DNA of 36,865 nucleotides, taken from positions 1 to 36,865 of the forward strand of contig CAJXSR010000029.1 of the NCBI GenBank assembly GCA_913061275.1. Direction: 5' to 3'. The translations under genes and the position numbers were made by a program. Shown one piece after another: positions 25,398-34,472 of this stretch (position 1 is its first letter; every line of letters begins with the position of its first letter). The stretch is from an uncultured Paracoccaceae bacterium (GTDB lineage: Bacteria; Pseudomonadota; Alphaproteobacteria; Rhodobacterales; Rhodobacteraceae). Under the pieces are notes generated by a model. The model was not told the DNA's origin, searched no databases, and was given only the letters and a program-made list of their open reading frames with translations.

Positions 25398-27419
25398 GTG
25401 GCAATCATGCGGCGCAATAACGGGCAGGTTTCGGGCAGTATATGGCCCGGATTTGTAGATGCTATGACCGCACTGTTACTGGTGCTGATGTTTGTGCTGA
25501 CAATTTTCATGGTTGTACAATTCGTTTTGCGTGAAACTATTACGGGCCAAGATGTAGAACTGGATAACCTGTCTGATCAAGTTTCTAGTCAAGAAGTTGA
25601 ACTGGATAATCTGACACAACAGATCGCTGGCTTGGCGCAAGCACTTGGTTTGGAACAAACACGCACCAAAGGTCTGGTATCTGAAGTGGGCGGGTTGGAA
25701 GGCGATTTACAATCGGCCAACACGCAGCTTGCACAACAAAGCGCTTTAATCGGTGCGCTGACAACACAAGCCGAAGATCAACGCGCCCAAATTGTATCAT
25801 TTGAAACGCAGGTGGCAGGATTGCTGGGGCAACGTAGCGATTTGACAGATCAGCTGACACAAACGCAGGCGTCTTTGGCAGATGTTCAATCGGCACAGCA
25901 GCAAACCATAACCGAAAAAGAAGCGGTGCAACTGGCCTTGGCCCAAGCACGTGGTGAAATTGATCTACAAACAGAGCAGGCGCGTTTAGCCGCAGCCAAA
26001 CGAGAAGCGCTAGAGGCGTTGATTTCAGATTTGAATACGAATGTTGCCTCAAATGAACAACAGATTGCTGCATATCTTCAACAAATCACGGGCAATGATG
26101 CCCAAATTGCAGCAGATGCAACGCAGATTGCGGATCAAGCTGCACAACTTGCGGCACGAGAAGCACGGATTGCAGCTGCCGAAGCACGGATTGCTGCGGG
26201 TGAAGCGCAAATTAGTGACAAAGATGCGATTATATCCACAAATGAAGCAAGGCTTGCAGAGCTTGCGCAAAAGCTGGATGCGGAAGAGAAAGAAAGACTG
26301 GCCAAGGTTGCAACTTTACTAGCACTTCGGGAACGTCTGAAAAAAGGTGATGAGGAGTTGCGCAATTTAACCGCAGATTTATCAGCAAAAGAAGCGGCTT
26401 TGGCGCAGAATGAAACCGAGTTAAGCGAGTTGGAAAAACTGCGGTTGGTTGAAATTGCCGCAACGAAAGCCCTTAAAAAACGCCTAAACGGGGCGCAGGA
26501 TGAACTGACTGCCATGACCCTTGCTTTGGAAGAAAAGCGAAAACAGGCTGAAAACACCCTTACATTACTAGCCGCTGCACAAGCTGCTACCAAGCAAGCA
26601 GTGCAGGTTTCTGACAGGCAATTAAGTGAGCAAGAAAGACAGGCAGTGCTTTTGGCACAGGCAAATGAACTGTTGAAGGGCGAAAAAGCACTATCGGCAC
26701 AAAGTCAGCGCAAAGTGACGCTGCTAAGCCAGCAAACAGAAGCTTTGCGCGGTCAGTTGAATTCGCTTCAGGGTTTATTAGATGCAGCAAAAACCAAAGA
26801 TGAAAATGCGCAGATTCAAATTGAAAGTCTGGGTGCAAATCTGAATACAGCTTTGGCCCAAGTTGCATCAGAACAGAAACGCCGTGCGGAATTAGAAGTG
26901 GTTGAACGCAAACGTCTTGAAGCGGAAGCTAAAGAGTTAGAAGCGGAAGCCAAAGATTTAAAGAAATTCAAGTCAGAGTTTTTTGGCCGCTTAAGGGATG
27001 TTATGGGCGGGCAGGAAGGTATCCGCATTGTCGGCGACCGTTTCGTATTTTCATCTGAAATTCTATACACCGCTGGCTCGGCTGAATTGGGTGAGCGTGG
27101 CAAAGAGGAAATTCGCAAAGTTGCCAACATCATCAAAGAGGTGGCAAGCCAGATACCAAATGAGATTGACTGGATTTTGCGAGTGGATGGCCATACGGAT
27201 AAAACGCCGCTTGGTGGTTTTGGCCATTACCGCGATAATTGGGAACTTAGTCAGGGCCGTGCCTTATCTGTTGTGAAGTACCTTATTCAGGATTTGGGTA
27301 TCCCTGCTAACCGTCTAGCGGCGAACGGATTTGGTGAGTTTCAACCGATCATTGATGGGGACGGGCCAGAGGCTTTGGCGTTAAACAGACGCATTGAATT
27401 GAAGTTTACAGAAAAGTAA
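25398..27419 (+). CDS. MotB-like protein with very long coiled coil and OmpA C-terminal domain
   Basis: The 673-residue protein has a short cytoplasmic N-terminus, one membrane helix (17-44) starting SIWPGFVDAMTALLLV with Asp21 at the site of the proton-carrying Asp of MotB, then about 470 residues of predicted coiled coil (52-525) rich in Ala, Gln and Glu, and an OmpA/MotB peptidoglycan-binding domain (about 540-673) with GHTD (598-601), NWELSQGRA and NRRIEL. It contains repeats: VELDNL at 53-58 and 67-72, and two related blocks at 296-315 and 345-364, 49 residues (seven heptads) apart. The GTG at 25398 has AAGGGG seven bases before it; ATG at 25407 is an alternative. It pairs with the gene just upstream. 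Function is not known. Confidence 0.87.
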   Translation: MAIMRRNNGQVSGSIWPGFVDAMTALLLVLMFVLTIFMVVQFVLRETITGQDVELDNLSDQVSSQEVELDNLTQQIAGLAQALGLEQTRTKGLVSEVGGLEGDLQSANTQLAQQSALIGALTTQAEDQRAQIVSFETQVAGLLGQRSDLTDQLTQTQASLADVQSAQQQTITEKEAVQLALAQARGEIDLQTEQARLAAAKREALEALISDLNTNVASNEQQIAAYLQQITGNDAQIAADATQIADQAAQLAAREARIAAAEARIAAGEAQISDKDAIISTNEARLAELAQKLDAEEKERLAKVATLLALRERLKKGDEELRNLTADLSAKEAALAQNETELSELEKLRLVEIAATKALKKRLNGAQDELTAMTLALEEKRKQAENTLTLLAAAQAATKQAVQVSDRQLSEQERQAVLLAQANELLKGEKALSAQSQRKVTLLSQQTEALRGQLNSLQGLLDAAKTKDENAQIQIESLGANLNTALAQVASEQKRRAELEVVERKRLEAEAKELEAEAKDLKKFKSEFFGRLRDVMGGQEGIRIVGDRFVFSSEILYTAGSAELGERGKEEIRKVANIIKEVASQIPNEIDWILRVDGHTDKTPLGGFGHYRDNWELSQGRALSVVKYLIQDLGIPANRLAANGFGEFQPIIDGDGPEALALNRRIELKFTEK

Positions 27420-27429
27420 ATTTAGCCAC

Positions 27430-28698
27430 TTAAAACCGTGATTTTGTCAGATACCAAAGGTCAAGTTTACCTATGCCTTTGATGTCAATATTCCCGCGTT
27501 TGGTAAATTCAAAAGACTTTTCCAGCAGTTGTTTTGTGCCTGTGGTCATTTGTATTTTACCACTGGTACCATGCATTTCCATACGGGCGGCAGTGTTTAC
27601 TGTGTCGCCCCAAACGTCATAAAACGGCTTTTGCGAACCGATAACGCCTGCCACGGCTGGCCCCGTGTGGATGCCAATGCGCAGCTCTATTTCATCGCCA
27701 GTTTCAGCCGAATATTGCGCGGCTTCTGCCAGCATATCCAGTGCCATGTGTGCCACACGTTTCGCATGATCCGGTTGCGCATCTGGCATGCCACCTGCAA
27801 CCATAATAGCATCGCCAAGTGTTTTAATCTTTTCCAGTTCGTACTTCATGGCAAGTTTATCAAACCGTGTGAATAAATCATTTAAAAAGGTCACCAGCTC
27901 GTTTGCGGTTTGCTTTTGCGCACGCGGTGTAAAGTCAACAATGTCAGCAAATAAGATCGTGACCTCGTCATGTTTGTGCGCGATCGTTTGATCTGGACTT
28001 TGCTTAAGTTGGGTCGCAATAGACGCAGGCAACATACTGGCCAACAGGCGTTCTGAAAACTTCAATTCGTTTGCTAAGGCATCTTCGGCTAACTGGGCTT
28101 GGTAAAAAGCATAAAAAACCATGCAAAATATAAACATCATTGAAAGCATAATTGCCGCAAAATAGAGCGATTTATAAAAAATTGGATCAAGTAGTAAAGC
28201 ATCAGATGGTGGCACAACTGTCTCGTCAAAATACATGAAAAGACCAATTTGTAACGAGGTCGAAATAACGGAAAGTGGATTGTGATAAACGCCCATCAGC
28301 AAAATTGCACTGGCAGCACCTGCAAGGAAGTAGAAATGCACACCACTTTCAGAGCCAAATATTGTGACCAATGAATAGCCATACCCAAGCCAAACAAGCA
28401 GGTTATAAACAGATCCAAAATAGGGGTTTCTTTTGTTCAGATATGGGGTTGCTAGAATTGCAGTTGCGATCACTACCATAAGGAAAATCGGGTATTTGAG
28501 CTGCTCTAGGTCATACAAAGCAAATGAAATAGCATGTAGGTATGATAAAAATGCCGTGGTGGCGACCATGACATTTGTTAAAATAATACGGTGCTCCTGG
28601 CGCTTTGAACGCCCTTCGGTGCCAATTTGCAGCCATTCTTGAAAAGAAGCCTGAATCCCAGATTTTAGGCTGCTATATAACGTTTCTTGTTTCCCCAT
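27430..28698 (-). CDS. Class III adenylate cyclase with N-terminal membrane domain
   Basis: The 422-residue protein has about six hydrophobic helices (about 42-200) and a C-terminal class III cyclase domain. Metal-binding Asp252 (ADIVDFT) and Asp296 (KTLGDA) are present, and adenine-selecting Lys292 and Asp361 (YDVWGD) indicate ATP, not GTP; Asn368 and Arg372 (TVNTAARM) complete the site. So it should make cAMP. It follows clpA by 67 bp with a terminator between, so it may have its own promoter. It converges with the MotB-like gene (10 bp gap). The sensor role of the membrane part is unknown. Confidence 0.9.
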   Translation of the reverse strand: MGKQETLYSSLKSGIQASFQEWLQIGTEGRSKRQEHRIILTNVMVATTAFLSYLHAISFALYDLEQLKYPIFLMVVIATAILATPYLNKRNPYFGSVYNLLVWLGYGYSLVTIFGSESGVHFYFLAGAASAILLMGVYHNPLSVISTSLQIGLFMYFDETVVPPSDALLLDPIFYKSLYFAAIMLSMMFIFCMVFYAFYQAQLAEDALANELKFSERLLASMLPASIATQLKQSPDQTIAHKHDEVTILFADIVDFTPRAQKQTANELVTFLNDLFTRFDKLAMKYELEKIKTLGDAIMVAGGMPDAQPDHAKRVAHMALDMLAEAAQYSAETGDEIELRIGIHTGPAVAGVIGSQKPFYDVWGDTVNTAARMEMHGTSGKIQMTTGTKQLLEKSFEFTKRGNIDIKGIGKLDLWYLTKSRF

Positions 28699-28734
28699 AA
28701 ATTAGGCTTGGGGGTTTTGCTTTGATTTTGCAAG

Positions 28735-28758
28735 AAAAAAACCACTTACAATAGGTGG
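28735..28758 (-). terminator. Rho-independent terminator after clpA
   Basis: On the minus strand CCACCTA, loop TTG, TAAGTGG form a seven-pair stem with one C-A mismatch, followed by seven T (28741-28735). It lies 8 bp beyond the clpA stop, as expected for an intrinsic terminator, and would separate clpA from the cyclase gene. Confidence 0.7.
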
Positions 28759-28765
28759 GCGTGCC

Positions 28766-31087
28766 TTATTTAGCTGCTAATAACGGCGGCTTATTACGGG
28801 ATATTTTGCGGCTTTCAGGTTTTTGTATTTTCAAAGTTAGGGCACCATCTTTGGTGTCAACACTGACAATACCGCCCTTCGCAAGTTTGCCGAACAATAA
28901 CTCTTCAGCCAAAGGTTTTTTGATATGCTCTTGGATAACACGGGCCAAGGGGCGTGCGCCCATTTTATCGTCATAGCCTTTGTCTGCTATCCATTGTGCT
29001 GCACGGCGTGTCAGTTCAATCGATACATTGCGATCCATCAGTTGTGCTTCCAGTTGCACCACGAACTTATCAACCACTTTGATGATGGTTTCAGGGGCTA
29101 GGGGTGCAAAACTGATTGTGGCATCCAGACGGTTGCGAAACTCGGGGCTAAAAGTGCGCTCAATAGCAGCGGTGTCTTCGCCTTCACGGCGGTTACGGCC
29201 AAAGCCAATGGCCTCTTTCGCCATCTCAGAAGCACCTGCATTAGTTGTCATAATCAGCACCACATTTCTAAAGTCAGTGGTGCGGCCATTATGATCTGTC
29301 AGCTTACCGTGATCCATTACCTGCAATAGAATGTTAAACACATCCGGGTGGGCTTTTTCGATCTCGTCCAGCAGCAACACACAATGCGGGTTTTGGTCAA
29401 CTTGATCGGTCAACTGCCCACCTTGGTCAAAGCCCACATAACCGGGGGGTGCCCCGATTAAGCGGCTGATCGCGTGTTTTTCCATGTATTCAGACATGTC
29501 AAACCGCAGCAACTCAACGCCTAAAGTATCCGCCAGTTGATTGGCGACTTCGGTTTTACCAACACCCGTTGGGCCCGCAAACAGATAGTTGCCAATGGGC
29601 TTTTCAGGTTCACGTAACCCTGCACGAGACAGCTTAATAGCCGAAGCCAAAGCCACAATCGCTTTGTCTTGGCCAAAGACCACACGTTTTAAAGATTTTT
29701 CCAGATCTTTTAACAATTCGGTGTCATTCTTAGAAACATTCTTTGGTGGAATGCGGGCAATTTTTGCAACCACTGTTTCGATTTCTTTTACACCGATGGT
29801 TTTACGCCGTTTGCTTTCAGGGATGACGTGTTGATAGGCGCCCGCTTCATCGATGACATCGATTGCACTGTCGGGCAGTTTGCGCCCATGGATATAGCGT
29901 GATGACAATTCAACCGCTGATTTTATCGCATCAAGCGTATATTTAACGTCGTGATGTTCTTCAAAATAAGGCTTCAACCCTTTCAGGATTTTAATAGCAT
30001 CTTCGGTTGACGGTTCATTCACATCAATTTTTTGAAATCTACGCGCCAAGGCGTGATCTTTTTCAAAATGCTGGCGGAATTCCTTGTAGGTGGTTGACCC
30101 CATGCAGCGTAATTTGCCGCCCTGCAATGCAGGTTTCAGCAGGTTAGATGCATCCATTGCCCCGCCAGATGTGGCACCAGCCCCAATGACTGTGTGAATT
30201 TCATCGATGAAAAGAACCGCATCAGGATGGTCTTCTAATTCGGTCATTACCGCTTTTAGGCGTTCTTCAAAGTCACCACGGTACCGCGTACCTGCCAAAA
30301 GTGCGCCCATATCAAGGGAATAAATTGTAGCACCTGACAGAACTTTCGGAATGTCGCCCAAAACAATCTTATGCGCCAGACCTTCGGCAATGGCAGTTTT
30401 CCCAACACCGGGATCACCAACTAAAATTGGGTTATTTTTACGTCTGCGACATAATACTTGAATGCTGCGTTCAACTTCGTGATCGCGCCCGATTAATGGG
30501 TCAATATCGCCTGATAAAGCTTTGGCGTTTAAGTCTACACAATACTTTCCCAAGGCAGTTTCATCTTCGGGTGGCTTAGTGCTTGTCTCATCGTGTTCGA
30601 TTTGCTCGTCGGCACCAGTAACCTCACGGGCCTCGCCAAATGCCGCGTCTTTTGCAATTCCATGTGAGATGAAATTGACAGCGTCATAACGGGTCATATC
30701 CTGCTCTTGTAAGAAGTAGGCCGCATGGCTTTCGCGTTCTGCAAAAATAGCTACCAGAACATTTGCCCCTGTCACTTCATTGCGCCCTGAACTTTGAACA
30801 TGGATCGCCGCGCGCTGGATAACTCGTTGAAAAGCGGTTGTGGGGGATGCATCAACATCATCCACATCAGACACCAAACTATCTAGTTGCGTGTCTAGGA
30901 ATTCCATCAGGTTTTTGCGTAATGTGCCGACATCAACTTCACAAGCACGCATAACACGCCCTGCGTCGTCTTCATCTGTTAAGGCCAAAAGAAGGTGTTC
31001 CAATGTGGCCAGTTCGTGCTTGCGTGCTGTGGCCTGTGCCAAAGCTGTATGAATGGCATTTTCTAGGCTGCTCGAGAATGAGGGCAT
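28766..31087 (-). CDS. clpA: ATP-dependent Clp protease ATP-binding subunit ClpA
   Basis: The 773-residue AAA+ unfoldase feeds proteins to ClpP. It has the N-terminal adaptor-binding domain (1-145), a first ATPase with GDPGVGKT and VLFIDEIH, and a second with GPTGVGKT and [13 protein letters not shown]. The IGF loop that docks ClpP is in EAIGFGRN, and no ClpB-type middle coiled coil exists, so this is ClpA. The ATG has an excellent AAAAGGAG site. No clpS gene is seen next to it, unlike in many bacteria. It lies downstream of gloB and an unknown gene. Confidence 0.97.
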   Translation of the reverse strand: MPSFSSSLENAIHTALAQATARKHELATLEHLLLALTDEDDAGRVMRACEVDVGTLRKNLMEFLDTQLDSLVSDVDDVDASPTTAFQRVIQRAAIHVQSSGRNEVTGANVLVAIFAERESHAAYFLQEQDMTRYDAVNFISHGIAKDAAFGEAREVTGADEQIEHDETSTKPPEDETALGKYCVDLNAKALSGDIDPLIGRDHEVERSIQVLCRRRKNNPILVGDPGVGKTAIAEGLAHKIVLGDIPKVLSGATIYSLDMGALLAGTRYRGDFEERLKAVMTELEDHPDAVLFIDEIHTVIGAGATSGGAMDASNLLKPALQGGKLRCMGSTTYKEFRQHFEKDHALARRFQKIDVNEPSTEDAIKILKGLKPYFEEHHDVKYTLDAIKSAVELSSRYIHGRKLPDSAIDVIDEAGAYQHVIPESKRRKTIGVKEIETVVAKIARIPPKNVSKNDTELLKDLEKSLKRVVFGQDKAIVALASAIKLSRAGLREPEKPIGNYLFAGPTGVGKTEVANQLADTLGVELLRFDMSEYMEKHAISRLIGAPPGYVGFDQGGQLTDQVDQNPHCVLLLDEIEKAHPDVFNILLQVMDHGKLTDHNGRTTDFRNVVLIMTTNAGASEMAKEAIGFGRNRREGEDTAAIERTFSPEFRNRLDATISFAPLAPETIIKVVDKFVVQLEAQLMDRNVSIELTRRAAQWIADKGYDDKMGARPLARVIQEHIKKPLAEELLFGKLAKGGIVSVDTKDGALTLKIQKPESRKISRNKPPLLAAK

Positions 31088-31150
31088 TTGTTGCTCCTTT
31101 TGATCTTATCGAAACATAGGTTTGTGTTTCTGATATTCCTTACCGTTTAA

Positions 31151-31169
31151 TTTCGTCTATATTACGAAA
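31151..31169. promoter_or_regulatory. Inverted repeat upstream of clpA
   Basis: TTTCGT (31151-31156), seven bases, then ACGAAA (31164-31169) form a 6-7-6 dyad in the 150 bp gap between clpA and the unknown gene. It is 64 bp before the clpA start codon, so it may be an operator or a promoter-overlapping site. A second, shorter repeat (AAAGC/GCTTT, 31167-31182) is adjacent. No strong consensus promoter could be fitted. Confidence 0.35.
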
Positions 31170-31237
31170 GCTTCAAGGCTTTTTATTAATTAATTGAGTG
31201 AAAAGCTGAAATAGATCTGAATTATGCGGGTTTTCGC

Positions 31238-32035
31238 CTACTTTTTTGCAACAGGTTGTAAATTTCTTGCAACAGGCTGTAATAATTTACGGGGCCTGGC
31301 ACGTTTTGCTTCTTTGAATAATGAAAATGTCTGGTTCACATAATTTACAGATGCGGAAATATGTTCAAGGTATTGTGCAAGCTCTTGGGTGTTTTCAGCC
31401 TCTACCAATGAAACGGCCCTGTCTTGCGGCTCTGTTTCGAAGTTCACATAAAACCACGGATCACCGCGTTTCAGGATCAAATCCAATGATGTGTCATGCC
31501 ATTCAAAGGCCCACATTAAGGGGCGGGGCCAATCGTGAATGGGAAACCGTCCCCCAAAGATCGTGCCCGGAAGCGGCGCTTTGTTATAATGCATGAACGC
31601 CGCAAGTTGGGTCATATGTGTAGGCTCATCTGTGATGAACAAATAGGGCAGAGATACCTGAATGGTTGGGCGGCTTTTATGACGCCATTCACTTTCAGAT
31701 GTGACATGCAGTTTTTTGTTCAGAACGCTTGCCCTGACAGGGCTGGCATCCCCTAACATATTGCGCAAGGCGGGTTTGCCGTCTTTGTCACGTACAAACC
31801 GCAAGTGCATATCAAACGGCACGCGGATCATAAAGTAACGGCTTTCCATGTTGATAATGGCGGGGCAACGTGATGCGGATTTTGCGTGCTTGCGGTTTAC
31901 TTCGACCGAGCGCACCCGTTCAGGCGGGTAATATACCACGCCTGATTTAGCTTCGGTTAATAACCAACCAATCTGTACTGGCCCCGACCGTTGTGGTGCG
32001 GGTGATTGATCTTGGAACCAGTCAGATAAAGCCAT
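31238..32035 (-). CDS. Conserved hypothetical protein, unknown function
   Basis: A 265-residue soluble protein that I do not recognise. It has no signal peptide or membrane helix. It is rich in aromatic residues (several WxF/WHD patches, including FPIHDWPRPLMWAFEWHDTS near the middle) and looks like a compact mixed alpha/beta domain. A basic C-terminal tail repeats LQPVA twice, encoded by a DNA direct repeat. It is between gloB (12 bp away) and clpA (150 bp), so it is probably cotranscribed with gloB. Function not inferable. Confidence 0.82.
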   Translation of the reverse strand: MALSDWFQDQSPAPQRSGPVQIGWLLTEAKSGVVYYPPERVRSVEVNRKHAKSASRCPAIINMESRYFMIRVPFDMHLRFVRDKDGKPALRNMLGDASPVRASVLNKKLHVTSESEWRHKSRPTIQVSLPYLFITDEPTHMTQLAAFMHYNKAPLPGTIFGGRFPIHDWPRPLMWAFEWHDTSLDLILKRGDPWFYVNFETEPQDRAVSLVEAENTQELAQYLEHISASVNYVNQTFSLFKEAKRARPRKLLQPVARNLQPVAKK

Positions 32036-32047
32036 TTTTTGTGTCTC

Positions 32048-32815
32048 TTAAAAGTTATCTTTGCGGGTGCGAATGGCACCAAAGACATCAATGTCACTTG
32101 CGTTTTGCATTTCTAGCAACGCTTTCACTTCCGGCAAATCTGCCCGCATAAACGGGTTTGTAGCCTTTTCCAGACCGATACTGGCAGGAACTGTAGGAAT
32201 GTCGTTTGCACGTTTTTCCCTAATATCTGCAACCCGTGCAAGCAGATCAGCATTGTCAGGCTCAACCGTTAGGGCAAAATTGGCGTTGCTTGTGGTGTAT
32301 TCGTGGCCAGAATAAACCAGCACATCGTCGGGCAGGGCTTTGAACTTCAGCATAGTTCCCCACATCATGGCAAAATCGCCTTCAAACAGGCGACCACATC
32401 CCAAAGCCATCAAGCTGTCGGCAGAAAATGCGGCCTGTGCGCCGTTGAATAGGAATGCAATGTGGCCAACTGTGTGTCCTGATACATCAATGACATCACA
32501 GGTTTCGCTGCCAAGCATAAAGCTGTCACCCTCTGATAATGCAAAATCCAAAGCAGGCAAGCGGTGAACGTCATCTTTACCACCATATACTTGCGCACCA
32601 GTTGCCGTGCGTAATTCTTCCACCCCGTCAATATGATCTGGGTGATGGTGGGTAATAAGGATCTGATCCAATGGCCAATCAAGGTCTTTTAGGGCAGCCA
32701 GTATTGGGCCTGCCTCTGGTACGTCGACTACGGCTACCTTACCTGTATCTGTTTCACGTATAAGGTAGGCGTAGTTATCATCAAGGCAGGGGACGGTAAT
32801 AATTTTTAAAGGCAT
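32048..32815 (-). CDS. gloB: Hydroxyacylglutathione hydrolase (glyoxalase II)
   Basis: This 255-residue metallo-beta-lactamase-fold enzyme hydrolyses S-lactoylglutathione to lactate and glutathione, the second step of methylglyoxal detoxification. The metal motif THHHPDH is at 55-61, later ligands come from SGHTVGH, the SADSL Asp and SGHEYT, and the glyoxalase II-specific CGRLFEGD is present. Length is typical. It faces away from the methyltransferase gene. Confidence 0.95.
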   Translation of the reverse strand: MPLKIITVPCLDDNYAYLIRETDTGKVAVVDVPEAGPILAALKDLDWPLDQILITHHHPDHIDGVEELRTATGAQVYGGKDDVHRLPALDFALSEGDSFMLGSETCDVIDVSGHTVGHIAFLFNGAQAAFSADSLMALGCGRLFEGDFAMMWGTMLKFKALPDDVLVYSGHEYTTSNANFALTVEPDNADLLARVADIREKRANDIPTVPASIGLEKATNPFMRADLPEVKALLEMQNASDIDVFGAIRTRKDNF

Positions 32816-32878
32816 AGCGTTCTCATTTGGTTGTTGTTAGCTTTAAGTCGATTCTGACTGATCTATCGACGGGATGCA

Positions 32879-33655
32879 ATGCACTTAGATGTCGTTAAAT
32901 TACGCGCGTTTTATTATCGCACCAAATTGGGGCGTATTGTTCAGCGTGCCTTGCGTGAAGAAATTACAAAACTCTGGCCTGATGTCAAAGGGCAAACTGT
33001 GGCGGGCTTTGGCTTTGCCGCCCCGATGTTGCGGCCATTTTTAAAAACCGCACGCCGTGTTATTTGTTTCATGCCTGGCCCCCAAGGGGTGATGGCTTGG
33101 CCGGAAGGCAAAGATAACCATTCAGTTTTAACCAGCGAAACCATGTGGCCAGTTGCGACAGGTCATATTGACCGCCTGATTGTGTTGCACGGATTGGAAA
33201 CCAGCGCGAACTCCGATGCATTGCTAGATGAAATCTGGCGTGTTCTGGGCCCAGGTGGTCGGGTATTATTCATAGTACCAAACCGATCTGGCTTATGGGC
33301 GCGTCGTGATGCGACACCGTTTGGCTATGGTCGTCCTTACAGTTTGATGCAGCTTGAAGCGCAATTACAAAAACATCAGTTTTTGACTGAGCGCCATATC
33401 GCCGCCCTTTATGCCATCCCCAGTCACCGCCCTTTGGGGTTGAGAATCGCCCAGATGCTGGAAGGATTCAGTTTAAAGATTGCCATGCCTTTCGCGGCAG
33501 GGGTTGTCATGGTCGAAGCGACAAAGCAGGTGTATGCGCCGACCCATTCAGGCCTAGGGGCCAAGGTAAGACGCCCGTTGGAAGCCTTGGGGGGAATAGC
33601 AAAGCCAGCAAGTAAACCTGTGTCGGGACGTAGCAGTCGAAAATCTAAAATTTAG
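32879..33655 (+). CDS. SAM-dependent methyltransferase domain protein
   Basis: The 258-residue protein has a methyltransferase-11-like Rossmann core. The acceptor-side motif [21 protein letters not shown] (post-I region) is clear, but the usual glycine-rich motif I (VLDxGxGxG) is replaced by [12 protein letters not shown], so the SAM loop is divergent. The C-terminus is basic ([13 protein letters not shown]) and may contact nucleic acid or membrane. Target unknown. The gene is divergent from gloB, and in roseobacters such genes are regularly near gloB; the functional link is unknown. Confidence 0.82.
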   Translation: MHLDVVKLRAFYYRTKLGRIVQRALREEITKLWPDVKGQTVAGFGFAAPMLRPFLKTARRVICFMPGPQGVMAWPEGKDNHSVLTSETMWPVATGHIDRLIVLHGLETSANSDALLDEIWRVLGPGGRVLFIVPNRSGLWARRDATPFGYGRPYSLMQLEAQLQKHQFLTERHIAALYAIPSHRPLGLRIAQMLEGFSLKIAMPFAAGVVMVEATKQVYAPTHSGLGAKVRRPLEALGGIAKPASKPVSGRSSRKSKI

Positions 33656-33726
33656 GGGAAATGGGGCCAGTAATGGCCAGACTCGTCGCTAAATGATGCT
33701 GAATTTTGCAAGGTTTTTGATATTAT

Positions 33727-33754
33727 TTGGCGCAGTTTGTCGCATATTTATAGT
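33727..33754 (+). promoter_or_regulatory. atpH: Candidate promoter of the atp operon
   Basis: TTGGCG (33727-33732) and TATAGT (33749-33754) are separated by 16 bp, a good sigma-70-like match. Transcription from about 33761 leaves a leader of about 150 bases before the atpH GTG. The preceding gap also has a GGCCA/TGGCC repeat (33665-33678) just after the methyltransferase stop, without a T-run. Nothing else is seen in 33656-33911. Confidence 0.5.
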
Positions 33755-33911
33755 AAGTGTTTGTTTTTAAACAATTACCCCTTTTACGATAACGTAAGCA
33801 TAGTGGTTGCAGAAACAGGGCTGCTTTGCTAATACCGCCCAAGATTTCGGGGGATTTTGCTTCCTTCGGTATGTGCTGCCCTCAAGGGTTAATAACTTCG
33901 AAAGGTTCTGT

Positions 33912-34472
33912 GTGTCTGACACTGGTTCTATATCATCAGGAATTGCCGCGCGTTATGCGACTGCTATTTTTGAATTGGCTAGAGATGCCAAAAAGCTACC
34001 TGCCGTTGAAAAAGATTTCGACGCATTGGCAGTAGCACTGGATGAAAGTGGCGCGCTAAGCGACTTGATCTCATCCCCTGTATATTCGCGTGAAGACATG
34101 GTTTTAGCCATTGCCGCCATTGCGAAGAAAATGAAATTATCAAAGGATGTGACAAGCACGTTGGGCCTTATGGCTTCTAAACGTCGTTTGTTCGTTCTGC
34201 CTTCACTGATCGCATCAGTGAAAGCGATGATCGCTGAAGAAAAGGGCGAAGTGACTGCGGAAGTAACCGCAGCCAAAGCCCTGACCAAAGCGCAACAAGA
34301 CAAACTTGCCAAGACGCTAGCTGCGACTGTGGGCAAGGATGTAAAAGTGACTGTCTCCGTCGATGAAACGCTCATCGGCGGTTTGATCGTTAAAGTGGGT
34401 TCGAAAATGATTGATAGCTCAATTCGTTCGAAACTCTCCAATCTTCAAAATGCAATGAAAGAGGTCGGGTAA
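33912..34472 (+). CDS. atpH: F1Fo ATP synthase delta subunit
   Basis: The 186-residue delta subunit joins the F1 head to the peripheral stalk. The [17 protein letters not shown] start (about 7-23) and the C-terminal [29 protein letters not shown] segment are family signatures. The start is GTG at 33912 with AAAGG six bases upstream, agreeing with homologues; a longer frame upstream gives an unrelated N-terminus and is not used. TAATG coupling with atpA. Confidence 0.95.
   Translation: MSDTGSISSGIAARYATAIFELARDAKKLPAVEKDFDALAVALDESGALSDLISSPVYSREDMVLAIAAIAKKMKLSKDVTSTLGLMASKRRLFVLPSLIASVKAMIAEEKGEVTAEVTAAKALTKAQQDKLAKTLAATVGKDVKVTVSVDETLIGGLIVKVGSKMIDSSIRSKLSNLQNAMKEVG

Noticed and set aside
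25585-26073. 162-codon frame on the minus strand within the MotB-like gene.
   Set aside because: It is antisense to the Gln/Ala-rich coil, gives biased low-quality sequence, has no ribosome site and no recognisable domain.
24228-27419. Flagellar stator MotAB or a complete Zorya defence system.
   Set aside because: No flagellar genes occur here, the long coil is foreign to MotB, and no ZorC/ZorD/ZorE-like genes are in the window.
31167-31182. AAAGC/GCTTT hairpin followed by a T-rich tract, read as a plus-strand terminator.
   Set aside because: No plus-strand gene ends before it; on the minus strand the T-rich tract is on the wrong side.
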